From positions 76,898,059 to 76,962,058 of the forward strand of contig CATIUR010000001.1 in NCBI GenBank assembly GCA_949592205.1: 64,000 nucleotides of DNA. The letters run 5' to 3'. Positions within the stretch are counted from its first letter, which is position 1. The number at the start of each line of letters is the position of its first letter. This DNA comes from Helichrysum umbraculigerum (lineage: Eukaryota; Streptophyta; Magnoliopsida; Asterales; Asteraceae). The notes beneath the pieces were generated by a model that saw only the letters and a list, made by a program, of their open reading frames with translations, made no database searches and was not told where the DNA came from. A program made the position numbers and the translations under genes. Positions 13,055 through 23,931 of the stretch are shown piece by piece.

Positions 13055-14831
13055 TCAATCACCAACGTTCAATTGCTTGGTTCCACATAGCACATCATAT
13101 CACCTAGAATGACGCATATCTACTTGCTTATCAATAGCAAATATATATCATTAAAAACAGAAGAAAACAGAAAAACAACTTACAACAATATAAATCCAAT
13201 AATCGTTAATCGTTAGTTGCGCTGGACACAAATTAAATATCATGCACTGTCAACAGAGAAACCAAATTCATTCATCCCTGAAATTAAAACCACATCATAA
13301 ACCTAAAAACATACATATATATTAATTTAGATCAACCCAAAATTTAGTACATTGGATTAAATAACTAACCAAATTCGATTTTGAACTTCTTTGTGGCATT
13401 TTATCGAGTATGTGGTATGCAGTAAATAATACATAGTAGTAGCATTATCCATCTCCCATTCAATGTAGAATTTTGTATCATTCCTCTAAAGAAAGGCCAA
13501 AACAACTAAAACAATGAATAAAATTGAAATACAAAACCCATATACAAAGTGATTAATACATAGAGAAAACACAAATTGATTTAAACATATAGAAGATGCA
13601 ATGCAAAATAAGATATTAACCCACAACATTTAAACATTCAATGCAATTGTTTAGGTTAAACAATTAAGAAGTTTATGAAAGAAAAGCTAATCGCTTACTA
13701 CTCAAAATCAAAATTTGGAGGAATCGAAAAATAAACACATGGCAACTAATCCAATCGTGATATATTTGCAGCAAACGTCGAACTTCGAAAAATTAAGGGT
13801 AGTGAACATTCTGCAAAACAACCATGTGAAGAAGAAGATATAGAGAGAGGGGAGGAAGTAAAGAATTTGAGTGAAGATGAAAAATACAGACATAGATACA
13901 CATACACAGTTACACTGATTTTGTAATTCCGTTTCATTATCTTGTACAGTCTTAAATAAACTAAAAACCAAAATAATCTTTCAAACCTTCTGCTCAAAGT
14001 TCGATTTCATTACCTATATATGAAAATTTGTTCGTAAAACTTGTTCCCTGTGTAATCAAACGATTGTATACTCACCTTGAATTTCCACAAATCAAAATCA
14101 TTAGTATCATCATCGTCTTCATCTTTTTAGGTTTCACAATCATGGTCGTTCTCAGAAGGGTTTGCAAAAGTAACTTCTTACAACAAAGAATAAAACATCA
14201 ATAGAGAGAATTGAAGAATGGTTTAACATGTTACTGAATTTTATTCAGACAAAAATAAATTTGTTACAAAGAATGGAAGAAAAAAGAAGCATAAGAAGAA
14301 AAATGAAAAACCCTAATAAACTCAACAAATTTGTTAAATGGACTATCAAATTAATACCATAAAAATCCTAATCAAAATCAAATTGAAAAAGAAAAAAACG
14401 TAAGTGACCAGAGAGATTTCAAAACTTGGAGAGCTAGAGAAGATAAAGAAAGAAAAAATAGGTGAAGGAACCCACGAGAATCGGTAATTGTTAGTGATTT
14501 TGATTTAGATGTGGTGTTGATGGTAGAAAATTAATTGGTTGGTATGGGCGGTGCATCGATACCTGAAAACCAATCAAATGCTCGGCATGCAAAAGTAATT
14601 ATTAAATAATGCAGGTGCATTTCTTGGAAATCATACAAAAGATGGCTTAAACTAATTTCAAATTTAATTAGTGAAGAGAGCATGTGACATCAGCAAATAG
14701 TTGGGAAGCATTACACATCAGTAGGATGAAGGAATCAGAATGTGACAAGTCAGCAACAGTAATGTCAGCTTCATTGTCAAATTGTATATAAGATAGATTG
14801 ATACTAGAGACTAGAGAGTAGAGAGTAGAGA

Positions 14832-15131
14832 TTCCTAAATTTTCGATTCAATTACTTTCCTAAAAAATCCTTATAAGAACCTTGAATTGTTTTTCTTCCC
14901 CAAACGGTCCCCCACTCCACCCGCATCCAAACGCCACCCTTTCTTCTCCATCTTTAAGTCAAAATCCCCAAAAATAAGAATGCTCCAAACATAATCACAA
15001 TTAAATTTGATTACAAATTACTTAAGCTTCATATATTGGACCAAATTAAATTCAGCAAAACCCTAATGTTGTAGTATTAATTTGTCACAATAAATTCCTA
15101 ACTTCCAAATCAATCACACAAGATCAACTCA
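14832..15131 (+). promoter_or_regulatory. Proximal promoter and 5' UTR of the Pkr1-like gene
   Basis: 300 bp between the Helitron end and the ATG. The only obvious TATA-like sequence (GTATATAAGAT, about 14784-14794) lies inside the Helitron 5' end, so the transposon may supply part of the promoter. The stretch is C/A-rich and ends in a purine-rich leader before AATGGAGG. Confidence 0.35.
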
Positions 15132-16677
15132 ATGGAGGGAAACCAAGTTGCTATAGAAGATGTATCATCAGCAACAGCTGTGTTTCTTGGAGCATTAGCC
15201 CCTGGTGTTAACGTCCGTACAGTTCTTGAATTCTCTAAAGTTTTATTTTTTATTGTTTTTCTTTAACAAGTTTTAATCTTTTCTTGTTTCAATATCAGGG
15301 TCCTACTTGGAATGCATTAAAAGGAACTTTTGTGATGTTGGGTGTTTGTCTTTGTGCTATGTTGGGCTTAGCTTTTTCTTCTAGTGATTCCACATTGGTG
15401 ATTCATGTCACTTTTCTTGTTTTAATCACTGGGACTTTGTTCTTCCTACTTAGCAGGTAATGTTCTTGAAATTTCGTTATTTTTTGATGAATTTTGATTT
15501 TGTATGCTATTATGTTGTCGATGTGAAATGGGGTTTGATTGATGAGTTCTCATATGCTTTTAGTGATTTATGATTGCTCTGGTGGTTTTATATGTATTGG
15601 AAATCAGTTGTTATGTCGAAAGTAGTTACAGTATGATTAGTAGGGTGCAAGATCAAGATCAAGATCCGTAATATCATATCAATGAGATTTACGTGTTTAA
15701 GTATACATTTGATTTTAGGATTAGCGAACGATGGAATTGAGGACTGTTAAGGAGCTTAGTGATATTGTGGAAGTCCTTTTGTTGACAATCAAGAGCAACT
15801 TTGGTTGATAACAATTCCTATTTAATTTTATATGATCTAAAGGAGGACTTCTGTCTTTGCAAATTGGTTGTAAGATCCTTTACATAGTTTATTGAAACGG
15901 TCAACAAATGAATACATCGATTCCCTGTAACGGCACTTGAACTTAAAACATAACAGTTGTAGAATACTGATAATGTTTGATCAAAGACCACTTGCTAAAA
16001 ATCATTACGTGGTATTGGAAGTGGGACATCTGACCTTATTTCAATTTGGTGACCAATAAGCTGTTCAGCATGTAAATGTTTTAACCTCAATGACCCTCAT
16101 TCAGACCACACAAAGGTTCTTCAGGAGTAGAATTCCCGTATGGATTAGAAAATTCAGACCCTGACATAGGGGTGTGCAACATGATCAATTGCACAGGGCC
16201 TCATTTTGTTAGGGGTCCCAAAGTAATATCAGTTTCTAGTTAAATGTGTATGAAACTATGATGATACAAAAAAGTTCTCTTGGTCCAGTGGGAAGAAAAT
16301 GCCATCTGAATCGTTGGTTGGGTGTTCGACACTTTGACCCACTGCATGTTCTGTTTCCATATTCAAATATTGCATCATTAAAATTATTTGGAAGGCAATT
16401 GAAGTCTGTAGTTAATTAAGTCATTCAGTTTTCCCTAGTTACTTTGATCAAAAAAGTTTTTGTTAGTTAATTACTTGAATGTTGCTTTTGTTTAGTTTGA
16501 AGCAACACAAAACTTAACTTTAGGTAGCGACTAAGGGCATAATTTAGAATTGCAGCACAGGGCCTCTGAAATCGATGGGATGGCCCGGGGTTAGAAAACT
16601 TGCATTCTTTTTATCCCAAAATAAATGCAACGTGCGATTAAATCTGTTGGTATAATGAAGTGTCTAGCATTAGTCAA

Positions 16678-16739
<62 letters not shown>

Positions 16740-17119
16740 ATGATGAAAAGATGAAGCAGTTCTGTGGCCTAGCATTTTGTCGTTGATTTTTTATAAAGAT
16801 TATTTGATAGTCAGTGTTAGGGAACTTTGCCAAGAAGGAAAATATTGTATTTATACAGAGATTTTAGACTAGGAAACTTCTGTATTCAATTTTAAAGAGA
16901 GGAAGTGGTTCATTGCACAAATTCCGAAGTGTTAATCCTCTCGTTTTCACTGGTTTTAAGATAGAAGTCTCAAGTATTGATCTATACCTTAACAGTTCGT
17001 TTCTTTGGTATATCTGCAGTTTTCTTGCCCAGACTGGCTTGGTTTCAGTTGAACATCAAATGCAAGAGATAGGCTTAGCACCCAAACAAGCCGACAAAAC
17101 AAGTGAAAAGAGCGAATAA
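15132..17119 (+). CDS. Pkr1-like V-ATPase assembly factor (ER membrane), three exons
   Basis: Three exons, 15132-15212, 15299-15456 and 17020-17119, splice in frame to a 112-aa protein beginning MEGNQVAIEDVSSATAVFLG and ending ADKTSEKSE. Two hydrophobic segments are visible, about residues 37-52 and 58-78, followed by FLAQTGLVSVEHQMQEIGL. This layout matches the small Pkr1 family of ER proteins that help assemble the V0 sector of the vacuolar ATPase in yeast, with plant homologues of about this length. Intron 1 is 86 nt with a weak donor (AAC|GTCCGT). Intron 2 is about 1.56 kb and contains a (TA)n tract. The codon at the second junction is AG|T. Family assignment rests on size, topology and the C-terminal motif, not on a search. 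Confidence 0.7.
16679..16737. repeat. (TA)n microsatellite in intron 2
   Basis: About 29 TA repeats inside the second intron of the Pkr1-like gene. Confidence 0.9.
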
Positions 17120-17550
17120 GGAAGATTTTTTTTGGCTTAGTATAACTACTTGTTTAAGGCCTTTCATTGTATCAGTTTTAGAAACAAAATGTTGATAGAG
17201 AATTTTGAATTTTTTTTCATTATTTTAATTTCGTTGATCTTTCTTAGTACTATGCATATTTCCTTCCTGATTATGTGATGTGTAAGTTATAATACATAAC
17301 ATTTATAGCATAGCGTAACAAATCGATATGTTTCAGGAACTTGAGTAATACATCTCCTGTAGTGCTTCCACATTGTTGGCAGTTCTACTGTTTTTTGGGC
17401 AAACAGCACAAATGGGTACTCTACTTGTATACAATTCCTGCTGGAGTTGCATAACCTTTTCATTGTCAGTTTATCCACATGAACTTTTATTCTTATAATG
17501 AAAAAACACTACCTACCTTCTTAATAGGTCACCAAACCTAGCCAACAGGA

Positions 17551-17898
17551 GTGACCTTATGTGCACATATGGTTCATGAACATGAAGTACCATCGATTGA
17601 TAGTAATACTAAAAATGACACTACAAATTTAAACAACTTGATCTTCGGATTAAAATTTTCCTATAATATTTTAGCCGTCAATGCCTTTGTGTATGATTGG
17701 AGTACAAGAGAATCTATATCAAAAGATTACAATCTACTGACAATTAATTCACATCCTAATGACAACGTATACGATAGTCTAGTTTATTTGGATAATCAAA
17801 CCCCACTATCGAAGTGGGAGGGGACGAACGATGACACTGAAGCAAAAATCAACGAGCCCCGTTGTGTATATGTCTGGATATTGTGGAGACACAAATAG
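17551..17898 (+). CDS. Unrecognised 115-aa open frame
   Basis: An open frame from ATG (17551) to TAG, with mixed composition and no low complexity: it includes NAFVYDWSTRESISKDYNLL and LDNQTPLSKWEG. I do not recognise the family. There is no evident TATA box, and it starts 430 bp after the Pkr1-like gene. It could be an exon fragment of a decayed gene (WD40-like wording such as VYDW is too weak to name). The length is above chance for this AT-rich DNA but not decisive. Confidence 0.25.
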   Translation: MTLCAHMVHEHEVPSIDSNTKNDTTNLNNLIFGLKFSYNILAVNAFVYDWSTRESISKDYNLLTINSHPNDNVYDSLVYLDNQTPLSKWEGTNDDTEAKINEPRCVYVWILWRHK

Positions 17899-18065
17899 GG
17901 AAAACACGAACTTGGCCAAAAGCGACCTTTTTAAGATTAAAATGGTTTTGAATTTCAACATGCTTCATCTGTTACATAATTAGTGGATAGGTAACATTAT
18001 CCACATAGGAGGATCTTATTATAAATCAAATGATACCATCTAAACTTTAGATGAATTTAGGGTAT

Positions 18066-18263
18066 GTTTGGATCAAGGGAATGGGAATGAGTGAATGACA
18101 AGTGTTTGCTTAGTAGTATTGGATTAATAAATGGGAACCAAACCTTTGAAACTTGGGTTTTCTCAAACCCCCCAAGGAAGGTGTGTATAACACCATTCTC
18201 ATTCCCATTCTAGTTCACTCTACTAGAAAAACCCATACCCATAGTGATTCTTTTCGACCAAAC
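18066..18263. mobile_element. Possible MITE upstream of the Dof pair
   Basis: GTTTGGATCAAGGGAATGGG on the left is imperfectly inverted on the right (ATTCTTTTCGACCAAAC), and the inner arms GGGAATGGGAATGAG / CTCATTCCCATTC are inverted too. No target duplication is visible. Confidence 0.4.
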
Positions 18264-18828
18264 GTTAGTGATTGCAAAGGCAATGATACACATATGACTT
18301 AGAATATGTTTTTCTTCTTTCGTTATTCCGGCACACATACACACATTTCACATCCTCACTATATTGTACTCTGTTCTAAATATTTAGTATAATCTTTCTT
18401 TAAGTGGTTATTTTTATTACAGTATTATTTTTTCAGCAATTAATATATTAAAAGCATGAGCCATTAAATTTAATAGGATATATTACAAGTCTTTATGTAA
18501 AAAACATTATTGAAAATAATATAGTCATAAACGTAGTAATTATTACTGAATATTTGTAAAAGGCTCCAAAATGTATAAAATTCAAGAATTTGAGGTTGTA
18601 AATGAGTTTGACCACTTTTCTAATATATTTGACTGTATTATTAGCCATATACTTAAATTTGAATTTATTAATGTTAATTAAATAATTTTTTATAGCATTC
18701 ACATGATAAAAATGAAGGATTCTCAATCTTTATCTTAAATTTCTTCCTTTTTAGTCCGTTCATGAACCATAAAAAACTTAATAAATAAATTATGACCGTT
18801 AAATTATGAATATGAGCAAAGCAATACC

Positions 18829-18842
18829 TTCTATATATATGG
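18829..18842 (+). promoter_or_regulatory. Putative TATA box of the first Dof-like gene
   Basis: TTCTATATATATGG sits about 110 bp upstream of the ATG. It is followed by GCATGAATAGTGAAAGAAAG, which is also present at the paralogue's promoter. Confidence 0.5.
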
Positions 18843-18947
18843 CATGAATAGTGAAAGAAAGACAAAAAACAAAAAAAGTTAAGACACAAAGAGAGAAGGG
18901 GAGAGCTATAGATCGAGTTGTTTTGCGGTTTAGAGATCTAGGAACAT

Positions 18948-19493
18948 ATGGAAGGTGAGTTGAGTGAGAAGCAAGGGGGTAAGCGCCCCCAGCAATTTGA
19001 GGATCCACCTTATAATGACCCCTTTTTGTTTGGTACACCATCTTGTCCTCGATGTTCCTCTGAACGCACAAAGTTCTGTCACTATACCAACAATAGCTTG
19101 TCAAAATCACACTTTTTTTGCACGAATTGTCGTCTCCATTTTATTAAAACCTTTGTGTCACCAAGCAGTGCAACCACTAAGACCCATGGACATGCATATG
19201 GTCGCACGATGGTTACACACACGACGGTTGATCAAAATGGGGTTGGTGGTAGAGTTGAACCACTACCATCATCATTCTCTCGCCTTACCTTAAACGATTC
19301 CCATGCACAACAACCCACAGCGGAATCTGCCGTTCGGGCTAGTGACAGAATGCCTGGTAACATTCCTACTACAAATGGCATAGGACTGACTCTAGATGCT
19401 GATGTATTCAAGATTAGTGAATTGCCTGAACTTCTTGCTATGGAGATTGATGATGACATCATGTTAGAAGACTGGGATGTACCATCACCTTGA
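18948..19493 (+). CDS. Diverged Dof-type zinc-finger protein, copy 1
   Basis: 181 aa. C33, C36, C58 and C61 give the CX2CX21CX2C spacing of the Dof zinc ribbon (SCPRCSSERTKFCHYTNN). Dof proteins are plant transcription factors that bind AAAG sites. The second half of the domain is degenerate: the usual RRYWTxGG is replaced by RLHFIKTF and the basic VPVGGGxRK arm is absent. Against the paralogue at 21153, about 35 residues are missing directly after the ribbon. Downstream, GGRVEPLPSSFSRLTLND and MPGNIPTT are shared with the paralogue. The C-terminus is acidic. DNA binding may be weak or lost, which is an inference. The ATG follows a conserved leader. Single exon. Confidence 0.7.
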   Translation: MEGELSEKQGGKRPQQFEDPPYNDPFLFGTPSCPRCSSERTKFCHYTNNSLSKSHFFCTNCRLHFIKTFVSPSSATTKTHGHAYGRTMVTHTTVDQNGVGGRVEPLPSSFSRLTLNDSHAQQPTAESAVRASDRMPGNIPTTNGIGLTLDADVFKISELPELLAMEIDDDIMLEDWDVPSP

Positions 19494-20240
19494 GTGCTCG
19501 TTATAATCTGATTACTAGATTAGAATTTCATGATTTTACATTTCTTGTTTATTTTTTACCTTTTTTTCGGATTCAGGGTTTATGATCTCTAGATATAAAG
19601 GGAATGGGGGCAAAGAGATGGTTATAGAAATAAATAGTTTCCTATGAACCGATTTTATTAACATTCTGTTGGTGTCCTAGTCGTTATCATTATTCAATTG
19701 AAAACAGCATGCTTGAAAAATTAAGAATAATTTGATGGATTGGAACGCAAAAAACTTCTCCCGCTGTCAGTAGATTATCCTTTTTGAAATTGGTTATTCG
19801 TACATAGCTTATAGCATAATAGTGTTCATTCTATTGCTTTATCGCTCTGTTATCGTTTTCTGAATTCAGATCAAGCATAGATCTTTCAATTGGATATCGA
19901 TTAGGGCTATAAACTAACATGTAATCTAATAATCTGTGCTAGTTGTGTGTCACTTGGTACACAGGACTTAGAGATTAATTCTAGCTATAATCTTTCTTCT
20001 TCTAGCACACACATACACACATTTCACCATCTTCAGTTTATTGTACTCTGTTCTGAAGTTTTTGTATCTTTCATCTTTAAAGTGGTTAGTTAATAATAAG
20101 CATATATTACAAGTCTTAATATGTAAAACTTTATTCAAAATAGTATCGTTTTATACATAGTTATTATCATACATAGAACATATGTGGAATGCTCCTAAAT
20201 GAATAGGTTTGATTTTTAAATTAATAATTTGAGGTTGTAA

Positions 20241-20539
20241 GACCACTCCCAACCGTTGTTGTGTCACTCCCGTGTTAGTTGTGCCACCTCAACACTTCTT
20301 AAACTGACACACTATTGACACAACGATGTCATAATAATGACCGTGGCACTTTAATTATTGGGTCCCACATTTATCAATATACCTTTATTTATACACACTA
20401 AACAAAAAATAAAAACGACTCACCCTTTTGCTTCGTCGCTATACCGACGAGAAACTACTGACGTGGTCAGCCGATGCTAACGGTATCGGTCGATCGACGT
20501 GCGTCAGTGTCAAACCGAAGAGACCCGTTGAGAGGGGTC
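20241..20539. mobile_element. PIF/Harbinger-like MITE in the second Dof promoter
   Basis: The left end GACCACTCCCAACCG is inverted at the right end (CGTTGAGAGGGGTC, two mismatches). The element is flanked by TAA on both sides (20238-20240 and 20540-20542). The paralogous promoter at about 18590-18610 reads GAGGTTGTAAATGAGTTTG with one TAA and no insert, so the empty site can be seen directly. A 3-bp TAA/TTA duplication is typical of PIF/Harbinger (Tourist) elements. Confidence 0.8.
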
Positions 20540-20586
20540 TAAATGAGTTTGTCCATCTTTTATAATACATACCATATTATACTATG

Positions 20587-20948
20587 TTGTATAATATAAT
20601 ATAATATAATCAGTCTTAAATAATATAATGAATTACTGGTTATAGAATAAAGTTTTTAGCAATCACATGATAAAAATGTTTGAAAAATTCTCAATCTTTA
20701 TGCAAAAATTATATTGTATAATATAATATAATATAATCAACCTTAAATAATATAATTAATTACTGTTGATAAAAAAAGTTTTCAGCAATCACATGATAAA
20801 AATGTATGAAAAATTCTCAATCTTTATGCAAAAATTATATTGTATAATATAATATAATATAATCAACCTTAAATAATATAACTAATTACTATAAAGTTTT
20901 TTGCAATCACATGATAAATATGAATGAAAATTCTCAATCTTTATGCTT
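20587..20948. repeat. Triplicated ~126-bp promoter block
   Basis: Three head-to-tail copies start at 20587, 20714 and 20840. Each has TTGTATAATATAATATAATA, a CCTTAAATAATATAA stretch, GCAATCACATGATAAA and ATTCTCAATCTTTATGC. The first gene of the pair has one partial copy (about 18690-18740). Confidence 0.85.
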
Positions 20949-21053
20949 AAATTGTCTTCCTTTTTAGTCCGGTTTTATGAAATTACATTAAATTCTAATA
21001 AATTTGTAATGATATTTATATGAATTGAATATGATATATCAAAGAAATACTTC

Positions 21054-21063
21054 TTTATATATT
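21054..21063 (+). promoter_or_regulatory. Putative TATA box of the second Dof-like gene
   Basis: TTTATATATT lies about 95 bp upstream of the ATG. It is followed by TGTCATGAATAGTAAAAGAA, homologous to the first copy's promoter. Confidence 0.5.
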
Positions 21064-21152
21064 TGTCATGAATAGTAAAAGAAAGACGCAAAACAAATAT
21101 ACATGAGAGAAAAGAGAGAGCTATAGAGTTGTTTTGTGCTAAAGAGGAACAT

Positions 21153-21782
21153 ATGGAAGGTGATCTGAGTAAGAAACAAGCCGGCAAGCGACCTCAGCAA
21201 TCTGAGGATACCTCTTCATTTGGTTCGCCTTCTTGTCCTCGATGTTCCTCTGAACGCACAAAGTTTTGCGGCTATAACAATAACTGCTTGTCAAAACTGC
21301 AGTTCTTTTGTAAGAATTGTCGTCTCTTTTGGACTGATGGTGTAACAGACATTTCAGCTGAAACTAGCAGAAAGAGGGCTAGAGCTGATGTCTTGAATTA
21401 TCGTACAAGTAGTGGTTTGCGTTCAAATCTTGGTCCTCAAACATGTTTGTCACCAATCAGTGCAACCATTCAGACTAATGAACATGCGTATGGTTGCACA
21501 ACGATTACACAAACAAGGGTTGATGAGAATGAGGCTGGTGGTAGAGTTCATCCACTTCCATCATTATTCTCTCGCCTTACCTTAAACGATTTCCATGCAC
21601 AACAATCCACACCACAATCCACTATTTCAACTGGTGAGAGAATGCCTGGAAACATTCCTACGACAGATGGCAGGCAACCCACTGTAGATGCTGATGTATC
21701 CAACACTAGTGATCATTGTGAACTTGATGTTATGGAGATGGAAGATGGCTCGACTAATGGTTTAGATGTACCGTTGCCTTGA
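21153..21782 (+). CDS. Diverged Dof-type zinc-finger protein, copy 2
   Basis: 209 aa, starting MEGDLSKKQAGKRPQQ; this ATG is chosen because it aligns with the start of copy 1. C28, C31, C53 and C56 give the Dof CX2CX21CX2C ribbon (SCPRCSSERTKFCGYNNN), followed by CRLFWTDG, closer to the canonical YWT than copy 1. A short basic patch (SRKRARAD, about 70-77) stands where the Dof basic arm should be, but the GG-rich arm is lost. GGRVHPLPSLFSRLTLND and MPGNIPTTDG match the paralogue. Likely nuclear. A canonical Dof function is not assured given the divergence after the zinc ribbon. Confidence 0.72.
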   Translation: MEGDLSKKQAGKRPQQSEDTSSFGSPSCPRCSSERTKFCGYNNNCLSKLQFFCKNCRLFWTDGVTDISAETSRKRARADVLNYRTSSGLRSNLGPQTCLSPISATIQTNEHAYGCTTITQTRVDENEAGGRVHPLPSLFSRLTLNDFHAQQSTPQSTISTGERMPGNIPTTDGRQPTVDADVSNTSDHCELDVMEMEDGSTNGLDVPLP

Positions 21783-23370
21783 TGTTATGATTTAAGTACT
21801 AGATTGGATTTCATAACTTTACTATTCTTGTTTTTCAGTTACCGTTTTTTTGTTTCTTTTGGATTTAGGGTGCGTAATTTCTAGAAATTGAGGGAATGGG
21901 ACAAAACGAGAAAGAAAAATGTATTTTCCTTGCCCGATTTGATAATACAATGCACTCTGTTTTCATTTCATTTCTTGTAACATGTTTGACAAATTGTAAA
22001 CTTATAAGGGCCTATTGTCATCCATAATGATCGTAATCGTTTTCATAATAATTATAATATAACTATTACTCTTAGTGTTCTAGTCGTTATCGTTAATCAA
22101 ATTAAGACAGTTAAGCAATAAGCATCATTAAGAATCTGTAAAAAAAAATTCAGCGAATGGGAAGCAAAGGTGCGCTGGCAGTAAATTAGCACCCTTAAAT
22201 TTGGTTTTCCGTAACCTAGCATTATACTATTTACTACTGCGTCATGGCTACGTCATTATACTATTTTTCATAGGTTAGTTTGAGTTGTCAAGACACTTCA
22301 AGGTGTGCGGATGTTTGCGATCTGTTTTTCCCCTTGTGATGTGGTGGGGGTTCGGGGATCATATTGGTTCTTAGTTAAATGGGGAAAGATTTTTTAAAAT
22401 TTTGTAGAAAGCAGAAAAAAAAACGTGCTATCATTGATGAAATTAAGATCAACCGTAGATCTTTCAAGTAGATTCAGAGAAGGGCATAAAACAATGATGT
22501 AATATAGACTCAGGCCTTTTAACCGAAAATTTGTTTTCCGAATTAGATACCACATCTGAAAAACTCTTCTCCTTCTGGCCATCTTCTCGTCAGACTTTTT
22601 ATGGGATACGTAGTCTTAATCCTCTGGCTTTTAGATTTAAACTTGTTGCTACATGTTAGTCTAGAAGATTATGTTTGAATTCAAATTGTAATGCAACATT
22701 ACAACCTAGTCAGCTCAAGTGTGTTCTTAGTTGCAGGCATAAACAGCTTAGAGATATCTAACAGGTATTTTGTTGTTATTGTAGTAAGTTGAAATTAATA
22801 TGTCATTAAGCTAGTTTCTATCAAGTGTTAGTCATATCTATTCCCCTTACCCACTTGTAATTCTTAGATCCGATATCAATAAAAGATTATACTATCTGTT
22901 GTTAAGTTTAGAATTGTATTCGCCACCGCTCTACAATTACATACTGTAATTGTTGTTTCTATATCATTGTTTATTGAGAACCAAAACTCTTTCTCAATTA
23001 CGACATACAAACAATAACAAGAGAGGTCCAGACAAAGCATTAACAGATTAGGAACATCAAGAGAATAAAGTAAAATGATAACGTCGTGTCTTAACTTGCT
23101 TTAGGATTGAACAATAGACATAAACATTTAAATGAAGATAAAAGAGTACAATAAAAAGTGGTGCATCACTGCATCAGATTGTATCTTCCAAGGTCTGCTC
23201 AGTTTCTTTTTTCCTTGATTACTAAACCTTAAAAACAGGGGACAAGAGCACCTCTTTTTTCTTCCTGGTGATACAACAATATTTATGCGGAAAAGGTGAT
23301 GTGGTGTGTTGAATATTTGACATAGTCCTCTCCAATACCATTTTTTTAAACAAGATATTTTTTATAGGGT
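21783..23370. other. 3' flank of the second Dof-like gene and spacer
   Basis: The first ~700 bp is the duplicated 3' flank. The rest is unassigned AT-rich DNA with no convincing gene. Confidence 0.4.
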
Positions 23371-23684
23371 TTAGTGCGTGAGAATGCACTTAACTTTAGT
23401 CCGATCTCTATGGTGTGTACCCAACTTCGTTTTGGTCTATTTTGTGTATCAAGCTTTCATTTTGGTCTATCATGTGTATCCATTGACTAAATTTATAACG
23501 TGGCAACCATATAATGCACCACGTCATCCGACACGTCTCTGACACATCATCAAAAATTGGTGCCACGTCGCTCAGATACACACCATAGATCAAAATTGAA
23601 AGGTTGATTTACACAATAGACCAAAACGAAGTTGAGTACACACTGTAGAGATCGGACTAAGTAAAGTACATTCCCCTTCACTAA
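23371..23684. mobile_element. Fold-back MITE with ~100-bp inverted arms
   Basis: The left arm (TTAGTGCGTGAGAATGCACT, then TTAGTCCGATCTCTA and CAACTTCGTTTTGGTCTATT) is repeated in inverted orientation at the right end, finishing CCCCTTCACTAA. The ends TTAGTG...CACTAA allow a TA target duplication, but this is not proven. Confidence 0.75.
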
Positions 23685-23931
23685 TCCCTTTTTTTATAAC
23701 ACCATTTATCCGGCAACACAAATTTGTCCAAAGATTATAGAGTAGCTGTCTCTATTTCAATTTTTTTCTTATAAGTCTTATTCAATATCATAAAAGTTTT
23801 TATACAAACAGGGTGGGTTCAATGGGTGAAAGTATGTTAGATTATAAGTAACAAATATTATCTTCATTATGTTTGTATTTCATCTCCGAATTGTAAGGCT
23901 CTAAAAATTGATAACCCGGACTTGGTTCACT

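Larger units (their letters stand above)
10955..14831 (-). mobile_element. Non-autonomous Helitron, both ends present
   Basis: Read on the minus strand, the element starts TCTCTACTCTCTACTCTC (5' end at 14831) and ends with a perfect palindromic hairpin ACCCGTGTATACACGGGT (10966-10983), seven bases, then CTAG (10955-10958). TC start, subterminal 3' hairpin and CTRR end are the Helitron signature. The plus-strand flanks are A (10954) and T (14832), matching the A|T insertion rule with no target duplication. No Rep/helicase coding was found in 3.9 kb. Minus-strand CT-rich leader-like sequence near 14400-14500 could be captured gene DNA, but no exon is recognised. The 5' end lies 300 bp before the ATG of the Pkr1-like gene. 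Confidence 0.8.
18300..22520. repeat. Tandem segmental duplication carrying the Dof pair
   Basis: Sequence from about 18300 to 19940 matches 19990 to 22520 in order: the CACACATACACACATTTCAC block, ATTGTACTCTGTTCT, the promoter, the gene, a GTCCTAGTCGTTATC-like 3' flank and an AGATCTTTCAA-containing tail. The right copy is longer because of a MITE, a triplicated promoter block and extra coding sequence. Confidence 0.8.

Noticed and set aside
13708..13997. Minus-strand open frames in the Helitron
   Set aside because: Two overlapping hydrophobic frames in AT/CT-rich DNA without recognisable domains.
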